A stretch of 64,000 bases of DNA from Pseudomonas sp. R84 (GCF_009834515.1 NZ_CP019426.1:1477501-1541500); one strand, 5' to 3'. Counted from the stretch's first letter, positions 1-9,357 are shown. Numbers and translations are program-made. Notes: a model not told the origin generated them from the letters alone.

Positions 1-1029
1 GTAGGCGAGTACCACCACCGGCACCTCTTCGAGGATTTTCTTGTCGAGAGTCTTGCGGCCAATGCGTTGTTGCAGCAGAGCGAAGGGCTGCACGGCCGGC
101 GGCTCGGTCGATTGCGGATCGAATGCGTCTTCAGTGCGCGGATGCGTGCTTTTCCACACAACGATTTCGCCGTCGATCACCGTACCGTCGGGCAAGCCGT
201 GTACCAGCACATCCAATTCGGGAAAACGCTCGGTCACCAGTTCTTCGCCCCGCGACCAGATCCACAGCCGGCCTTCACGCTTGACCACTTGTGCGCGGAT
301 GCCATCCCATTTCCATTCAATCTGCCAGTCGCTGGCCGAACCAATCAGGGCTTCGAATTCTTCCACCGGTTGCGACAAGGCATGGGCGAGGAAGAACGGG
401 TACGGTTGACCGCCGCGCTGGGCATGTTCATCGCTGGATTCCGGGGCGATCAGTTTCAGGTAGCTGGCGGCGCTCGGTCGGTTCGACAGATCGGTGTAAC
501 CCACCAAACGCTGCGCCACGCGTTTGCTGTCCAGCCCGGCCATCGACGCCAAGGCACGGGTGACCAGCAGTTTCGAGACGCCAACGCGGAAACTGCCGGT
601 GATCAGTTTGATGCACAGCATCAGGCTTGATCGATCCAGTTGCGCCCACAGGGCCGGCAGTTGTCGGCTTAAGAACTCCGGAGTTTCACCACGCAGCGGC
701 AGCAGCTTTTCTTCGATCCATTCGGCGAGACCGGCGTCAGAGCTGTACCGGTTTTCCGCGAGCACCAGCGAAATGGTTTCCGCGAGGTCGCCGACTGCTT
801 GATAGCTTTCCTCGAACAACCACGGCTCCAAGCCTGAAATCTCGACAGCCAGTTCGCGCAGAATTCTCACCGGCACCAGTTGCCGGGGCCGGCCACCGGA
901 CAGGAAGTACACCGCCCACGCAGCGTCATGCGGTTCGGCTCGGGCGAAGTAGGTCTGCATCGCCGCCAGTTTGGCGTTGCTTGACGTGGTCGCGTCGAGT
1001 TCGGCGTACAACTCGGCGAATGCTTTCAT
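1..1029 (-). CDS. ATP-dependent DNA ligase (3' part cut by window edge)
   Basis: The 343 visible codons run from ATG at 1029 to the window edge without a stop, so the C-terminus is missing. The N-terminal ~200 residues resemble the DNA-binding domain of ATP-dependent ligases. The nucleotidyltransferase motif KWDGIR (K240 is the expected AMP-accepting lysine) follows, then a DGEIVVW stretch typical of motif III. The start overlaps the stop of the upstream exonuclease gene by 4 bp (ATGA), so the two are translationally coupled. The family seals nicks with ATP. In many bacteria this ligase sits in an operon with a ligase-associated exonuclease, an Lhr-type helicase and a phosphoesterase; the last two would lie to the left of this window if present. 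Confidence 0.93.
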   Translation of the reverse strand, partial: MKAFAELYAELDATTSSNAKLAAMQTYFARAEPHDAAWAVYFLSGGRPRQLVPVRILRELAVEISGLEPWLFEESYQAVGDLAETISLVLAENRYSSDAGLAEWIEEKLLPLRGETPEFLSRQLPALWAQLDRSSLMLCIKLITGSFRVGVSKLLVTRALASMAGLDSKRVAQRLVGYTDLSNRPSAASYLKLIAPESSDEHAQRGGQPYPFFLAHALSQPVEEFEALIGSASDWQIEWKWDGIRAQVVKREGRLWIWSRGEELVTERFPELDVLVHGLPDGTVIDGEIVVWKSTHPRTEDAFDPQSTEPPAVQPFALLQQRIGRKTLDKKILEEVPVVVLAY

Positions 1030-2060
1030 GCTGGCAGCTCGGCGATGGTCGGTTCGGTGGCGATGTTTTCTTCTTCGTCATCGCCGTATTCGGTGTTGAA
1101 GCCCTGGGCATCCAGACCCTGTTCGCGCAGATGCCGCACCAGCACGCCAATCGAGCCGTGGGTGACCATCACGCGTTCCGCGCCGGTCTGCTCGATGGCC
1201 CACAGCAGGCCGGGCCAGTCGGCGTGATCGGAGAGGACGAAACCGCGATCGACACCGCGCCGCCGGCGGGTGCCGCGCAAACGCATCCAGCCGCTGGCAA
1301 ATGCGTCGCTGTACTCGCCAAATCGGCGCATCCAGGTGCTACCTCCTGCCGAGGGCGGGGCGATGACCAGTGCCTGACGCATGATCGGGTCGCTTTTCTT
1401 CACGTCTCCCGCGTAGATCGTCGGCGGCAGATACACGCCAGCGTCGCGATAGACACGGTTCAGCGGCTCGACCGCGCCGTGGCTGAGGATCGGGCCGAGG
1501 CTTTCGTCGATGCCATGGAGAATCCGCTGGGCTTTGCCAAACGAGTAGCAGAACAACACGCTGGCCTTGCCGGCGGCGATGTTGGCTGCCCACCACTGAT
1601 TGATCTCGCCGAACACCTGCGCCTGCGGCTGCCAGCGATAGATCGGCAGGCCGAAGGTCGATTCGGTAATGAACGTGTGGCAGCGCACCGGTTCGAACGG
1701 GGCGCAGGTGCCGTCGGGTTCGATCTTGTAATCCCCTGACGCGACCCAGACTTCGCCGCCGTATTCCAAACGCACTTGCGCCGAACCGAGCACGTGACCG
1801 GCGGGATGAAAACTCAAGGTGACGCCGTGATGGGTCAGGCGTTGGCCGTAGGCGAGGGTTTGCAGATTGATGTCTTGCCCGAGTCGCGCGCGCAGAATCC
1901 CTTCGCTGGCGCTGCTGGACAGGTAATGCTGGTTGCCGGTGCGGGCGTGATCGCCGTGGGCATGGGTGATCACCGAGCGCTCGACGGGGCGCCAGGGGTC
2001 AATATAGAAATCCCCGGCGGGGCAATAGAGACCTTCGGGGCGGGCGATAACAAGGTCCAT
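1026..2060 (-). CDS. Ligase-associated DNA exonuclease (metallo-beta-lactamase fold)
   Basis: This 344-residue protein carries the metallo-beta-lactamase metal motif HAHGDH at residues 33-38, followed by further conserved His/Asp blocks (FHPAGH; SGDYK) and a late LSDHADW block as in the beta-CASP/SNM1-like nuclease branch. Proteins of this type are encoded next to ATP-dependent ligases and are named ligase-associated exonucleases; a DNA end-processing role is inferred from family and context. It is the first of a two-gene translationally coupled unit with the ligase (4-bp overlap at 1026-1029). ATG at 2060 is the first start in frame that gives the normal family N-terminus. Confidence 0.9.
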   Translation of the reverse strand: MDLVIARPEGLYCPAGDFYIDPWRPVERSVITHAHGDHARTGNQHYLSSSASEGILRARLGQDINLQTLAYGQRLTHHGVTLSFHPAGHVLGSAQVRLEYGGEVWVASGDYKIEPDGTCAPFEPVRCHTFITESTFGLPIYRWQPQAQVFGEINQWWAANIAAGKASVLFCYSFGKAQRILHGIDESLGPILSHGAVEPLNRVYRDAGVYLPPTIYAGDVKKSDPIMRQALVIAPPSAGGSTWMRRFGEYSDAFASGWMRLRGTRRRRGVDRGFVLSDHADWPGLLWAIEQTGAERVMVTHGSIGVLVRHLREQGLDAQGFNTEYGDDEEENIATEPTIAELPA

Positions 2061-2135
2061 GTCGTTACCAGGAATGGGGGGCTTGTTAGCTATGAGGCTG
2101 GCGCGTGTCCGGAAGTTCTATCGACTTTGAAGAGC

Positions 2136-2342
2136 AACCCTCACCCCAGCCCTCTCCCAGAGGGAGAGGGGGCCGACCGAGGCGTCTGGCGAGTGACATC
2201 GACCTGAAAAACCGCGCCGATTATGGATTCGGCAACGCGCGAACCGAGTTAACTCCGGATTCGGTACAACTCCTTCAGGTCGGCGTAGACCTGCAGCAAC
2301 CCCCAATCAGTCCCCTCTCCCTCAGGGAGAGGGTTAGGGGGG
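2136..2342. repeat. Intergenic palindromic repeat, CTCTCCC/GGGAGAGGG family (copy 1)
   Basis: The gap between the exonuclease and the acylase is filled by an element that begins with ccctcaccccagccctctcc, contains a small gagggagaggg palindrome, an AT-richer middle (gattatggattcgg, ttcaggtcggcgta) and ends with the same palindrome inverted (cccctctccctcagggaga). Similar elements occur at 11336-11477 and, as several joined units, at 50348-50601. The middle sequence is partly conserved between copies, so this is a dispersed repeat and not just a shared terminator. It may also act as a terminator for the convergent ends around it. Confidence 0.75.
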
Positions 2343-2357
2343 CTTTTGACGTTCAGC

Positions 2358-4808
2358 TTATTTGCCAGGAGTAAGGGTCAAACGAGTTTTGCCGTAGACC
2401 CGGTCAAAATTCTGCGGCTGCATCGGCAAACCGATGTACTGCCCCTTCAACCACGCATCAATGCCATTGAGGTAATGCGGACTCACCGGGTTCCCCGATT
2501 GCCCCGTACCGTTCTGCCCCATCAGTGGCTCAGCCTGGCCGAAGTCGACGATAAAGCGCATCGACGGCGCGCGCGAGGTTGTGAAGTCCTGACCCCAAGG
2601 GAACGCTGCAGTGTTCAACGTCGTGTGATCGCCACCGGCCGCCAGCGGCCCGCGCACGGTCTGGCCATTGCTGTTTTTCCACGTATAACTGTGCAACTTG
2701 CCCCACTGCCAGGCGCGGTGATCGCCGCCCAACTGACTGTCGCCAGCGTTGATCGCTGCGGCAAAGCTGCGGGCAAGAATCACCGCTTTGTCTTCTTTCT
2801 GCGGCGTGCGGATGTCGTCCCAGAACGGGCTGTCTTCACGCTCCAACAGATGATCGGCCTGCGCCGCGTAAGACAAATCACCATTGGCGATAAACGCTTT
2901 CCACGCCGGGCTCGATTCCGGGCCAAGCTCATCGAGGAAGATCTGCTTCATGCTTTCCTGCAGGAACAACTCATAGATCGCCGCATCCGCCGAGGTCGGG
3001 CTGAGCTTGCCATCGAATGCCATCAACCGCGTGAACGCTTCGCGCGCCTTGCTGCGATCCGCTTCCGGCAAGGCATCGATCGCCTGTTTCAGCGGCTGCT
3101 TCATGCCTGGCGCGTCGAAGACTTTCTTCAACTTGGCGGCGAAGGTGGTGGTCTGGTCGTATTGCATGGCGATCACGCTGCGGCTGTCGTGTTTGCCGCT
3201 GCCAGCCAGCTCCGCCAGACGTTCGCCACGCTCCGGTGCGGCCCACGAGTTCGACAACTGCATGCCGTAACCGTGCGGGATCACGCGCTGGTTGGCGGTG
3301 CCGAGCCAGCCTTGCGCCGGGTCCTGATCGTACGGGTGCAGCATCGGGTCGGCGTAACCGTCCCAGTCATAACGACCTTCCCAGCCCGGCGACGGCAGCA
3401 AACCTTCGCCTTCTCGACGGTTGGGGAAGCGCCCGGTGACTTGCCAGCCAATATTGCTCGCATCAGCGAACACCAGATTCAGGGCGATGGCGCGGATTTC
3501 CCGGCTGGCATCCGAGGCACGTTCAACTGTTTGCGCACGGGTCAGGTCAAAAAACGCATCCAGCGACTTGTCGTCGGTGAAGCTCGGCGTTTGCAGGGCC
3601 AGACCGAAACCGCTGCCTTGCGCCGCTGCCTGGGCACTGTTGAGCAACGCGCCGTGGCGGGTTTCATAGACCGCTTCGCGTACCGGTCGCTGACCTTTGA
3701 CGAAGTAGGTTTCGTTGCGCACGCCCAGCGGTTGCCATTTGCCGTTGACCTCATAGGTCAAACTGCTGCCCTGACGGCGAATTTTTTCCAGAAACAGATC
3801 CTGGTTGTCGCCGAGCACGCTGGTCATGCTCCACGCGACTTTGCCGTTGAAACCGCCGAGGACCATCGGCAGACCGGCAACGGTGACACCGGCGGCCTGA
3901 TATTTCGGTGCGCGGATCTGCACAAAGCTCCACAGCGACGGCGCGGCCAGCGGCCCATGGGCGTCGCTGGCCAGCAGGCTCTTGCCGCTGCGGCTGCGTT
4001 GCGGGGCGATCGCCCAGTTGTTTGAAGACGAGGTGCCGAGCAGGTTCAGCGCCGACAGTTGCTGGCTGGCGCTGCTCAGCTCGGTCAGCCCCGGGATCTG
4101 CCCGTTGAGCTTGAGGCCTTGCAGCTTATCGGCTTCGGCCAGTGGCAAGTTCTCGTCGGGGGCGGACGGCGTCAGCCAGGCGAGTTTGTCGGTGGTCACG
4201 GTTTGTGCGAGCACCAGCGAGGAAATTTCTTCCGGCAGGTTGGCCGACTGGCTGAAATTCAGCAGGGCGAAAATCAGCGCCGAATCTTCCGGTTTCCAGT
4301 ATTCGGGCTTGTAACCGCTGGCGGCGAGGTCGCCCGGCAACTTGTCGGCGTAGCGGAACAGGTAGGCGTTGACGCCCCGCGCATAGACTTCGAAGAAGCG
4401 CTTGAGGCGTGGCGACGAAGCCTTGTACAGCTCGCCAGCGCTTTTCTTCAGATTGACCGCGCGCATGTAGCGGTCGGCATCGAGCATCGACGCGCCGGAC
4501 ATTTCCGCCAGACGGCCCTGAGCGAGCAGGCGCAGGGTGACCATCTGGTTGATGCGGTCGCTGGCGTGCACATAGCCGAGGCTGAACAGCGCGTCGTGGA
4601 AAGTATTACTTTCGATCAACGGCATGCCCATGGCATTGCGGCGTACCGACACGTTCTGCGCCAGGCCCTTGAGCGGTTGCACGCCGGAGGTCGGCGGGAG
4701 GGTGTCCTGAGCGTTCCAGGTCTGGCAACCGGACAGGCCCAAAACACCGGCCACTGCTGCGGCAACGCCGAACCGGGGAAGAAAATGAGTAAGGGCTGGC
4801 GAGGCCAT
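2358..4808 (-). CDS. quiP: QuiP-like penicillin acylase-family lipoprotein (AHL acylase)
   Basis: The 816-residue precursor starts with a lipoprotein signal (LSGC, lipid-accepting C28) and has the N-terminal-nucleophile hydrolase layout of penicillin/AHL acylases: an alpha part up to about residue 258, then the self-cleavage site in a TSSSNNW stretch. Serine 262 before NNW is the predicted nucleophile of the beta chain. N-terminal blocks such as [16 protein letters not shown] and [13 protein letters not shown] match P. aeruginosa QuiP (PA1032), which degrades long-chain acyl-homoserine lactones. The next gene is a glutathione transferase, as in P. aeruginosa. A good Shine-Dalgarno (AGGAG) precedes ATG at 4808. 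Function in quorum quenching is by homology only; related acylases can have other amide substrates. Confidence 0.88.
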   Translation of the reverse strand: MASPALTHFLPRFGVAAAVAGVLGLSGCQTWNAQDTLPPTSGVQPLKGLAQNVSVRRNAMGMPLIESNTFHDALFSLGYVHASDRINQMVTLRLLAQGRLAEMSGASMLDADRYMRAVNLKKSAGELYKASSPRLKRFFEVYARGVNAYLFRYADKLPGDLAASGYKPEYWKPEDSALIFALLNFSQSANLPEEISSLVLAQTVTTDKLAWLTPSAPDENLPLAEADKLQGLKLNGQIPGLTELSSASQQLSALNLLGTSSSNNWAIAPQRSRSGKSLLASDAHGPLAAPSLWSFVQIRAPKYQAAGVTVAGLPMVLGGFNGKVAWSMTSVLGDNQDLFLEKIRRQGSSLTYEVNGKWQPLGVRNETYFVKGQRPVREAVYETRHGALLNSAQAAAQGSGFGLALQTPSFTDDKSLDAFFDLTRAQTVERASDASREIRAIALNLVFADASNIGWQVTGRFPNRREGEGLLPSPGWEGRYDWDGYADPMLHPYDQDPAQGWLGTANQRVIPHGYGMQLSNSWAAPERGERLAELAGSGKHDSRSVIAMQYDQTTTFAAKLKKVFDAPGMKQPLKQAIDALPEADRSKAREAFTRLMAFDGKLSPTSADAAIYELFLQESMKQIFLDELGPESSPAWKAFIANGDLSYAAQADHLLEREDSPFWDDIRTPQKEDKAVILARSFAAAINAGDSQLGGDHRAWQWGKLHSYTWKNSNGQTVRGPLAAGGDHTTLNTAAFPWGQDFTTSRAPSMRFIVDFGQAEPLMGQNGTGQSGNPVSPHYLNGIDAWLKGQYIGLPMQPQNFDRVYGKTRLTLTPGK

Positions 4809-4914
4809 GGCAAAGCTCCTGCGGGGGGTAGCGTCAGTAAAGGCGCTACGTTAGTGAGCAGGAGGTGGCCGCGCAAGCGGGGGCGGGGGTTATTTGCGTA
4901 TTTCTGTCGAATGG

Positions 4915-4990
4915 AAAAGATCGCAGCCTGCGGCGGCTCCTACAGGGACGCGCATTCCAATGTAGGAGCTGCCGCAGGCTGCGATCTTTT
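4915..4990. repeat. REP pair, family A
   Basis: Two inverted copies of the palindromic unit aaagatcgcagcctgcggc / gctgccgcaggctgcgatct enclose a short spacer, between the divergent ends of the acylase start and the GST stop. This family-A unit (core GATCGCAGCCTNCGGCAGCTCCTAC) recurs at least seven times in the window. Confidence 0.85.
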
Positions 4991-4999
4991 GATCGTCAT

Positions 5000-5644
5000 T
5001 CAGGATTTCGGTGGATTGATTTTCTGCACCAACGCGTATGCCTTCACCGTCGCCGGGCGATCCTTGATGTGGTTGAACCAGCGCAGTACATGCGGGAAGT
5101 CCTCAAGGTTCTGGCTCTGCCATTTGTGCGAGACGATCCACGGATAAATCGCCATGTCGGCAATGCTGTATTCGCTGCCCGCGACGAATTGGTTATCGGC
5201 CAGTTGCTTGTTCAACACGCCATACAGCCGTGCGGTCTCGTCGATGTAGCGCTTGATCGCGTAAGGAATTTTCTCCGGTGCGAACTGGCTGAAATGATGA
5301 TTCTGCCCGGCCATCGGCCCGAGGCCACCCATTTGCCAGAACAGCCATTGCAACGCCGTTTGCCGACCGCGCAGGTCTTTGGGCAGAAACTTCCCGGTCT
5401 TCTCCGCCAGATACAGCAGGATTGCCCCGGATTCGAACAGCGACAACGGCTCACCACCATCGGCAGGCGTGTGGTCGACGATGGCCGGGATACGGTTGTT
5501 CGGGGCGATTTTCAGAAAGTGCGGCTGGAACTGCTCACCTTGGCTGATGTTGATCGGGTGCACGTTGTACGGCAGGCCGGCTTCTTCGAGGAGCAGGGAG
5601 ATCTTGTGGCCGTTGGGGGTGGTCCAGTAATACAGGTCGATCAT
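5000..5644 (-). CDS. Glutathione S-transferase, Nu/YfcG-like
   Basis: The 214-residue protein has the two-domain GST layout. The N-terminal thioredoxin-like domain begins IDLYYWTTPNGHK; the T-P-N motif in place of a catalytic Tyr/Ser/Cys is typical of Nu-class enzymes such as E. coli YfcG and YghU, which reduce disulfides and peroxides with glutathione. The substrate-side NNRIPAI and LFESGAIL blocks bind glutathione. ATG at 5644 was chosen because a GGAG Shine-Dalgarno lies about eight bases upstream and the protein then starts at the beta-1 strand; the frame remains open for 14 more codons. It follows the acylase on the same strand, separated by a REP pair, so co-transcription is uncertain. 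Confidence 0.9.
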   Translation of the reverse strand: MIDLYYWTTPNGHKISLLLEEAGLPYNVHPINISQGEQFQPHFLKIAPNNRIPAIVDHTPADGGEPLSLFESGAILLYLAEKTGKFLPKDLRGRQTALQWLFWQMGGLGPMAGQNHHFSQFAPEKIPYAIKRYIDETARLYGVLNKQLADNQFVAGSEYSIADMAIYPWIVSHKWQSQNLEDFPHVLRWFNHIKDRPATVKAYALVQKINPPKS

Positions 5645-5789
5645 GGAAAACTCCAAAGCTGAAATGGACTTGCGTGCGGACAGCAAACGCCGGCGTCAGG
5701 TCGTCCCGTGTGCGTTCGATAGCTTGCTTAACAGGAAGAGGTGATGCTGAACTGCGCAGAATTCAATGACCCGCGTGAGAAAAATCGCC

Positions 5790-6347
5790 ATGGAGCTGCA
5801 GGCCAACGCTGCACTGATCATCATCGACCAGCAAAAAGGCATCCTCGAGCCGCGTTTGGGCCGAAGGAATAATCCGCAGGCGGAGGAGCGAATTCTTGAT
5901 CTGCTGGGGCTGTGGCGGCGTAGCACAAGGCCGGTGATTCATGTGCAACATCTGTCGCGTGAACCGGATTCGGTGTTTTGGCCGGAGCAGGAAGGGGTGG
6001 AGTTTCAGGAGAGGTTTTTGCCGCAGGACGGCGAATGGCTGATTCAGAAGCAGGTGCCGGATGCATTTTGTGCCACCGGATTAGAGGCGCGGTTGCGTGA
6101 GGCGGGCATCGGGCAGTTGGTCATCGTCGGCGTGGCGACCAATAACTCGGTTGAGTCGACAGCGCGCACGGCGGGGAATCTGGAGTTTGCGGCTTGGGTG
6201 GCGGAGGATGCGTGCTTCACCTTCGACAAGGCCGACTATTTCGGCACGTTGCGAACGGCTGAAGAGGTGCACGGGATGTCGCTGGGGAATTTACACGGGG
6301 AGTATGCGACGGTGGTCAGTGCTGCACAGATTCTGGTGGCCGGCTGA
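5790..6347 (+). CDS. Isochorismatase-fold hydrolase lacking the catalytic cysteine
   Basis: The 185-residue protein has the isochorismatase/cysteine hydrolase fold: catalytic-type Asp in IIIDQQKG (D13), Lys in IQKQVPDAF (K87) and the GVAT-x-x-x-VESTAR block. In that last block family amidases have Cys, but this protein reads ATNNSVESTAR, with Ser at position 120. Isochorismatases proper also lack the Cys, so the protein may be a hydrolase of another kind or act with Ser; the substrate cannot be named. ATG 5790 starts at the first beta strand, while the alternative ATG at 5766 has no visible ribosome site. It is divergent from the GST gene. Confidence 0.82.
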   Translation: MELQANAALIIIDQQKGILEPRLGRRNNPQAEERILDLLGLWRRSTRPVIHVQHLSREPDSVFWPEQEGVEFQERFLPQDGEWLIQKQVPDAFCATGLEARLREAGIGQLVIVGVATNNSVESTARTAGNLEFAAWVAEDACFTFDKADYFGTLRTAEEVHGMSLGNLHGEYATVVSAAQILVAG

Positions 6348-6373
6348 AATAACTTCGCCGTATACACCGGCCC

Positions 6374-6591
6374 CTTCGCGAGCAGGCTCGCTCCCACAAG
6401 GACCGCGGTGGGCACAAAACCTGTGACCGGCGCAGATCAAATGTAGGAGTGAGCCTGCTCGCGATAGCAGTCTGTCAGACGCCAACGATGTTGCATGTGC
6501 CGGCTCTTTCGCGAGCAGGCTCACTCCTACAGGGATTGCATTGCAACTGAAGGAACTCGATTGACTGTGGGAGCGAGCCTGCTCGCGAAGG
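6374..6591. repeat. Cluster of four REP units, family B
   Basis: Four copies of the unit cgcgagcaggctcgctccca or its inverse occur in alternating orientation at about 6374-6398, 6441-6466, 6507-6531 and 6565-6591, so two REP pairs lie head to tail. They occupy almost all of the space between the isochorismatase-like gene and the SEC-C gene, which converge here. A variant in two copies has A for G (gcaggctcactcctac). Confidence 0.88.
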
Positions 6592-6627
6592 CGGTGGGTC
6601 AGGCGAAGAGGGTCTTCGCCCCAGGCA

Positions 6628-6831
6628 TCACGCCCCGTGGCACTTCTTGAATTTCTTGCCGTTGCCGCATGGGCAAGGGTCGTTGCGGCCGACGTCTTTC
6701 AGGGCGTTGCGCACCGGTTCCTGGTGGGCGTGGCCGCAGTTCGGGCCGTGAACATGGCCGTGGTCATGGTCGTGATGATGGTCATGATCGTGGTTGCAGT
6801 CAGGGCCATGGACATGAGGTTGCTGGGTCAT
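6628..6831 (-). CDS. Small His-rich SEC-C motif protein
   Basis: The 67-residue protein has two parts. Residues ~6-36 are a run of His/Asp with HGPDCNHDH and HGPNCGHAH motifs, which look like a metal-binding region. The C-terminus is a SEC-C zinc motif ([20 protein letters not shown]), the same module found at the end of SecA and YchJ. The gene starts within the stop of the LEA-like lipoprotein gene upstream (4-bp overlap at 6828-6831), so the two form an operon. A zinc or nickel binding role is inferred from composition; nothing in the sequence shows a specific partner. Confidence 0.85.
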   Translation of the reverse strand: MTQQPHVHGPDCNHDHDHHHDHDHGHVHGPNCGHAHQEPVRNALKDVGRNDPCPCGNGKKFKKCHGA

Positions 6832-7322
6832 CGGTGTTGCTCCGGAATTAAATCGGCGGGGATTATCACGCCATTGCGCTCAAGGTGCACGTAGTGGGCG
6901 ATGAATAAACCGGTTTCCATTTCGCCCTGCAAACGATAGGGAATCTGCTGGTTCGGATTTTTCAGCATTTTCACCACGTCTTTTACCTTCGGCCAGAGGT
7001 TGGTGCGGATCGGCACTTTGAAATAGGCGCTGCGCTTGGGCCCGACGGTGAACCAGTGTTCATGCTCGCCCTCAGCCAGCAATATGTCCGCCAGATGAAT
7101 GCGATATTCCAGCCCGCGCACGGTCAGGTCGCTGTCGTTGGGGTTGTCGATGCGAAAGTGCAGGATGAATTTCTGTTCGAGCAGTTTGGCGCGCACCACT
7201 TCGACTTTCACCAGATGCACGGCGGGGTCGACGCTGTCATCGCTGAACCACGACGCGCAACCGCCGAGGTTGAGGACCAGCATCAGAATGAAGCATTGGC
7301 AGGTGCGCCGACGACTTAGCAT
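6828..7322 (-). CDS. LEA type 2 / WHy-domain lipoprotein
   Basis: The 164-residue product has a lipoprotein signal (NLGGC, C22), then a single beta-rich domain with [19 protein letters not shown], the hallmark of LEA14/WHy-domain proteins (an N-P-N motif after a hydrophobic strand). The family is linked to desiccation and stress tolerance in plants and is common, with unclear function, in proteobacteria. ATG at 7322 has a GGGAG Shine-Dalgarno. The gene heads a two-gene unit with the His-rich SEC-C protein. The product should be anchored in the outer membrane, facing the periplasm. Confidence 0.87.
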   Translation of the reverse strand: MLSRRRTCQCFILMLVLNLGGCASWFSDDSVDPAVHLVKVEVVRAKLLEQKFILHFRIDNPNDSDLTVRGLEYRIHLADILLAEGEHEHWFTVGPKRSAYFKVPIRTNLWPKVKDVVKMLKNPNQQIPYRLQGEMETGLFIAHYVHLERNGVIIPADLIPEQHR

Positions 7323-7355
7323 GGTTTAACTCCCTTTGCTGCCAGTCTAGACGCT

Positions 7356-7433
7356 AAAAGATCGCAGCCTTCGGCAGCTCCTACAGGGGAAACGCAAATC
7401 CTGTGTAGGAGCTGCCGCAGGCTGCGATCTTTT
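7356..7433. repeat. REP pair, family A
   Basis: Inverted units aaaagatcgcagccttcggc and gctgccgcaggctgcgatct flank a 24-base spacer, between the LEA-like gene and the YchJ-like gene. Confidence 0.85.
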
Positions 7434-7444
7434 GATCTTCAACA

Positions 7445-7921
7445 TCAGGCGCCGAAATACCCTGCACAGCACTTCTTGAACTTCTGCCCGCTGGCGCACG
7501 GGCAACTGTCATTGCGCCCCAATTTCAATTGCACCGTCGGATCAATGAAGTACCAACGCCCGGCATTCTGCACAAACGATGAGCGTTCGCGATGGCTGTG
7601 TTCACCCTGATCGTCGTGCCAGCGCGCAGTAAAGGTGACGAAGGCGTGCTCCGGCTGACCGCCAAAGACTTCCGAACTCTCCACCTCAAGGCCGAGCCAG
7701 GTGCTCTGCGCGCTCCAGTTGCTGATCGACTGGCGATCCAGCCCCGTTTGCTGAGCGGGCAGGGTGGTCGCCACAAGGTAATCGATCAAACCCAGCACAT
7801 ACGCGCTGTAGCGCGAACGCATCAAGGCTTCGGCGCACGGCGCCGGATGGCCGTCGTGATAATGGCCGCAGCAGGCCTCCAGCAGATTGCCGCTGCCGCA
7901 AGGACAAATGGCTGTACTCAT
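7445..7921 (-). CDS. YchJ family protein (SEC-C at both ends)
   Basis: The 158-residue protein begins with a Cys cluster ([14 protein letters not shown]) and ends with a SEC-C motif ([19 protein letters not shown]). The middle is the YchJ/UPF0225 domain ([32 protein letters not shown]), an NTF2-like fold. Function of the family is unknown; the Cys clusters should bind zinc. ATG 7921 is preferred because the Cys motif then starts at residue 6, as in the family, though the frame stays open upstream. It lies 4 bp after the DUF6231 gene on the same strand. Confidence 0.9.
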   Translation of the reverse strand: MSTAICPCGSGNLLEACCGHYHDGHPAPCAEALMRSRYSAYVLGLIDYLVATTLPAQQTGLDRQSISNWSAQSTWLGLEVESSEVFGGQPEHAFVTFTARWHDDQGEHSHRERSSFVQNAGRWYFIDPTVQLKLGRNDSCPCASGQKFKKCCAGYFGA

Positions 7922-7925
7922 TGCA

Positions 7926-8423
7926 TTACCACCAGTATTTCCCGAAGTTTTCCGGATTGGCCCAGAACCGTGAATTGAGCCAGTCGGGGACTTGTTTGTA
8001 GTCAAGCAGATCGTAGGTGAACAGGGTCAGCACTTGATCGTCGCGTTGAAAACGTTCACTGGCTTGCAACGCCAGTGAATAGAAGTCGGTTTCCTGCCAG
8101 CCGCTGGCCGACAGGTCTGCCAGCACAGCGATGCGGCTGGCGTTGAGATTGCGAATCCCGCCCAACAGGTTCAGGCCGTCGCGCTTGGGCAAATGTTCCA
8201 GACAATCGACCACCAGCGCCAGATCGAAACGCTGTGCCGCCAGTTCGGCAGGCAGTGCGCCCGGCGCGGCATGGGCCACGACGGTGTCTGGATGTGCCTC
8301 TTTAAAGGCGCTCAGGGCTGGAAATTCGCTGGCGCCAATCAGCAGCAGACGCGCCGGGGCGTAGCGATCCAGCAAAGCGGCCAACGCCTGTTGCGGCGTG
8401 CGGGAAGAAATGGCGACGTTCAT
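7926..8423 (-). CDS. DUF6231 family protein
   Basis: The 165-residue protein matches a family found mainly in Pseudomonas. It has a Rossmann-like beginning ([16 protein letters not shown]) and a [18 protein letters not shown] block, which resembles the post-II region of class I methyltransferases, but there is no clear glycine-rich SAM loop. It ends with the aromatic [15 protein letters not shown] 8423 has a strong GAGGAG Shine-Dalgarno; the TTG one codon upstream is not needed. It is the first gene of a likely operon with YchJ. The role is unknown. Confidence 0.8.
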   Translation of the reverse strand: MNVAISSRTPQQALAALLDRYAPARLLLIGASEFPALSAFKEAHPDTVVAHAAPGALPAELAAQRFDLALVVDCLEHLPKRDGLNLLGGIRNLNASRIAVLADLSASGWQETDFYSLALQASERFQRDDQVLTLFTYDLLDYKQVPDWLNSRFWANPENFGKYWW

Positions 8424-8571
8424 CAAAGCTCCTCAATCAGACCGCCAAGACTAGCCTGCCTGACGATGTCGGCAAAGTGCCCGGTTCCGCCAGTTACCGG
8501 CGATTGCGCCAAAGTCCTGTGAACACGGTCGCAAACAGGCATGGCCTATTGCTGGCGGAGATTAAAACTCC

Positions 8572-8614
8572 GGTCTTTACTCCCTGAATCGGTTTTAAGC
8601 CGATCCCTCAGGAG
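8572..8614 (+). promoter_or_regulatory. Leader hairpin covering the ribosome site of ompA-like gene 1
   Basis: After the block GGTCTTTACTCC (8572-8583), the inverted repeat ATCGG...CCGAT (8588-8592 and 8600-8604) is extended outward by CTGA/TCAG and CTC/GAG pairing, with an internal ccc bulge. The Shine-Dalgarno AGGAG (8610-8614), eight bases before the ATG, lies in the 3' arm. The second OmpA-like gene has the same arrangement, which suggests a shared translational control element. Confidence 0.6.
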
Positions 8615-8622
8615 AAAACCAG

Positions 8623-9318
8623 ATGAGCATAGTTCGGACAGCATTACCTTTGATTCTGCTAACCAGTGTGTTGACTGGTTGCGCAGGTTTGCAGAAAACC
8701 GACTGGCCGACCTGTGCGGCGGTCGGTGGTGTCGTCGGTGCCGGTCTCGGCGCAACCGAAAGTTCGGCATGGGCCGGCTACGGTGCGTTGCTGATCGGTG
8801 GCACGGCAGCGGCCTATTGCTGGGTTCACGGTGATGGCGACGAAGACGGCGATGGTGTGCCGGACAGTCGCGACAAGTGCCCGGGCACGCCTAAAGGCGT
8901 ACAGGTCGACGCTGACGGTTGCCCTCCACCAACGCCTGCACCCGTGGTCGAAGAAGCTGTAGTGGTCAAGGAAGAAACCATTGTTATCCGTGATGTGCAC
9001 TTCCAGTTCGACAAAGCCACGCTGACCGGCCCTGACAAGCAAGTGCTCGACAAGGTCGCCACCCGCCTGAAACAGGAATCCTCGACGGCGCAACTGACTG
9101 TGACCGGTCATACCGATAGTGTGGGCAGCGATGCCTACAACAAAAAACTGTCGGATCGTCGTGCGCACTCGGTGGTGGACTACCTGATCCAGCAAGGTGT
9201 GCCACGCGCCAGCTTCGTTTCGGTGTCCGGTCTGGGTGAAAGCCAGCCAGTGGCCGACAACAAAACAGCGGACGGTCGCGCGCAAAACCGTCGTACCGAA
9301 ATCAAAATCCAGCGTTAA
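8623..9318 (+). CDS. OmpA-like lipoprotein with thrombospondin type-3 motif (copy 1)
   Basis: The 231-residue protein has a lipoprotein signal (VLTGC, C20), a Gly-rich hydrophobic segment (~30-65) resembling a glycine zipper, a calcium-binding TSP3-type repeat (DGDEDGDGVPDSRDKCPGTP, ~68-90) and a C-terminal OmpA domain (~115-231) with the peptidoglycan-binding signatures VTGHTDSVGS and DGRAQNRRTEI. It should tether the outer membrane to peptidoglycan. The gene is followed by a clear paralogue 91 bp downstream. It corresponds in position and layout to the OmpA-like proteins of the P. aeruginosa PA1041 region. Confidence 0.9.
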   Translation: MSIVRTALPLILLTSVLTGCAGLQKTDWPTCAAVGGVVGAGLGATESSAWAGYGALLIGGTAAAYCWVHGDGDEDGDGVPDSRDKCPGTPKGVQVDADGCPPPTPAPVVEEAVVVKEETIVIRDVHFQFDKATLTGPDKQVLDKVATRLKQESSTAQLTVTGHTDSVGSDAYNKKLSDRRAHSVVDYLIQQGVPRASFVSVSGLGESQPVADNKTADGRAQNRRTEIKIQR

Positions 9319-9326
9319 GCCCCTCT

Positions 9327-9357
9327 CGCATCCGCGCCTTGTGCAGTCGCGGATGCG
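9327..9357 (+). terminator. Stem-loop after ompA-like gene 1
   Basis: A perfect 10-bp stem, CGCATCCGCG / CGCGGATGCG, with an 11-base loop lies right after the stop codon. Only a weak T run (ggtcttt) follows, so it may terminate partially or protect the mRNA end. Confidence 0.5.
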
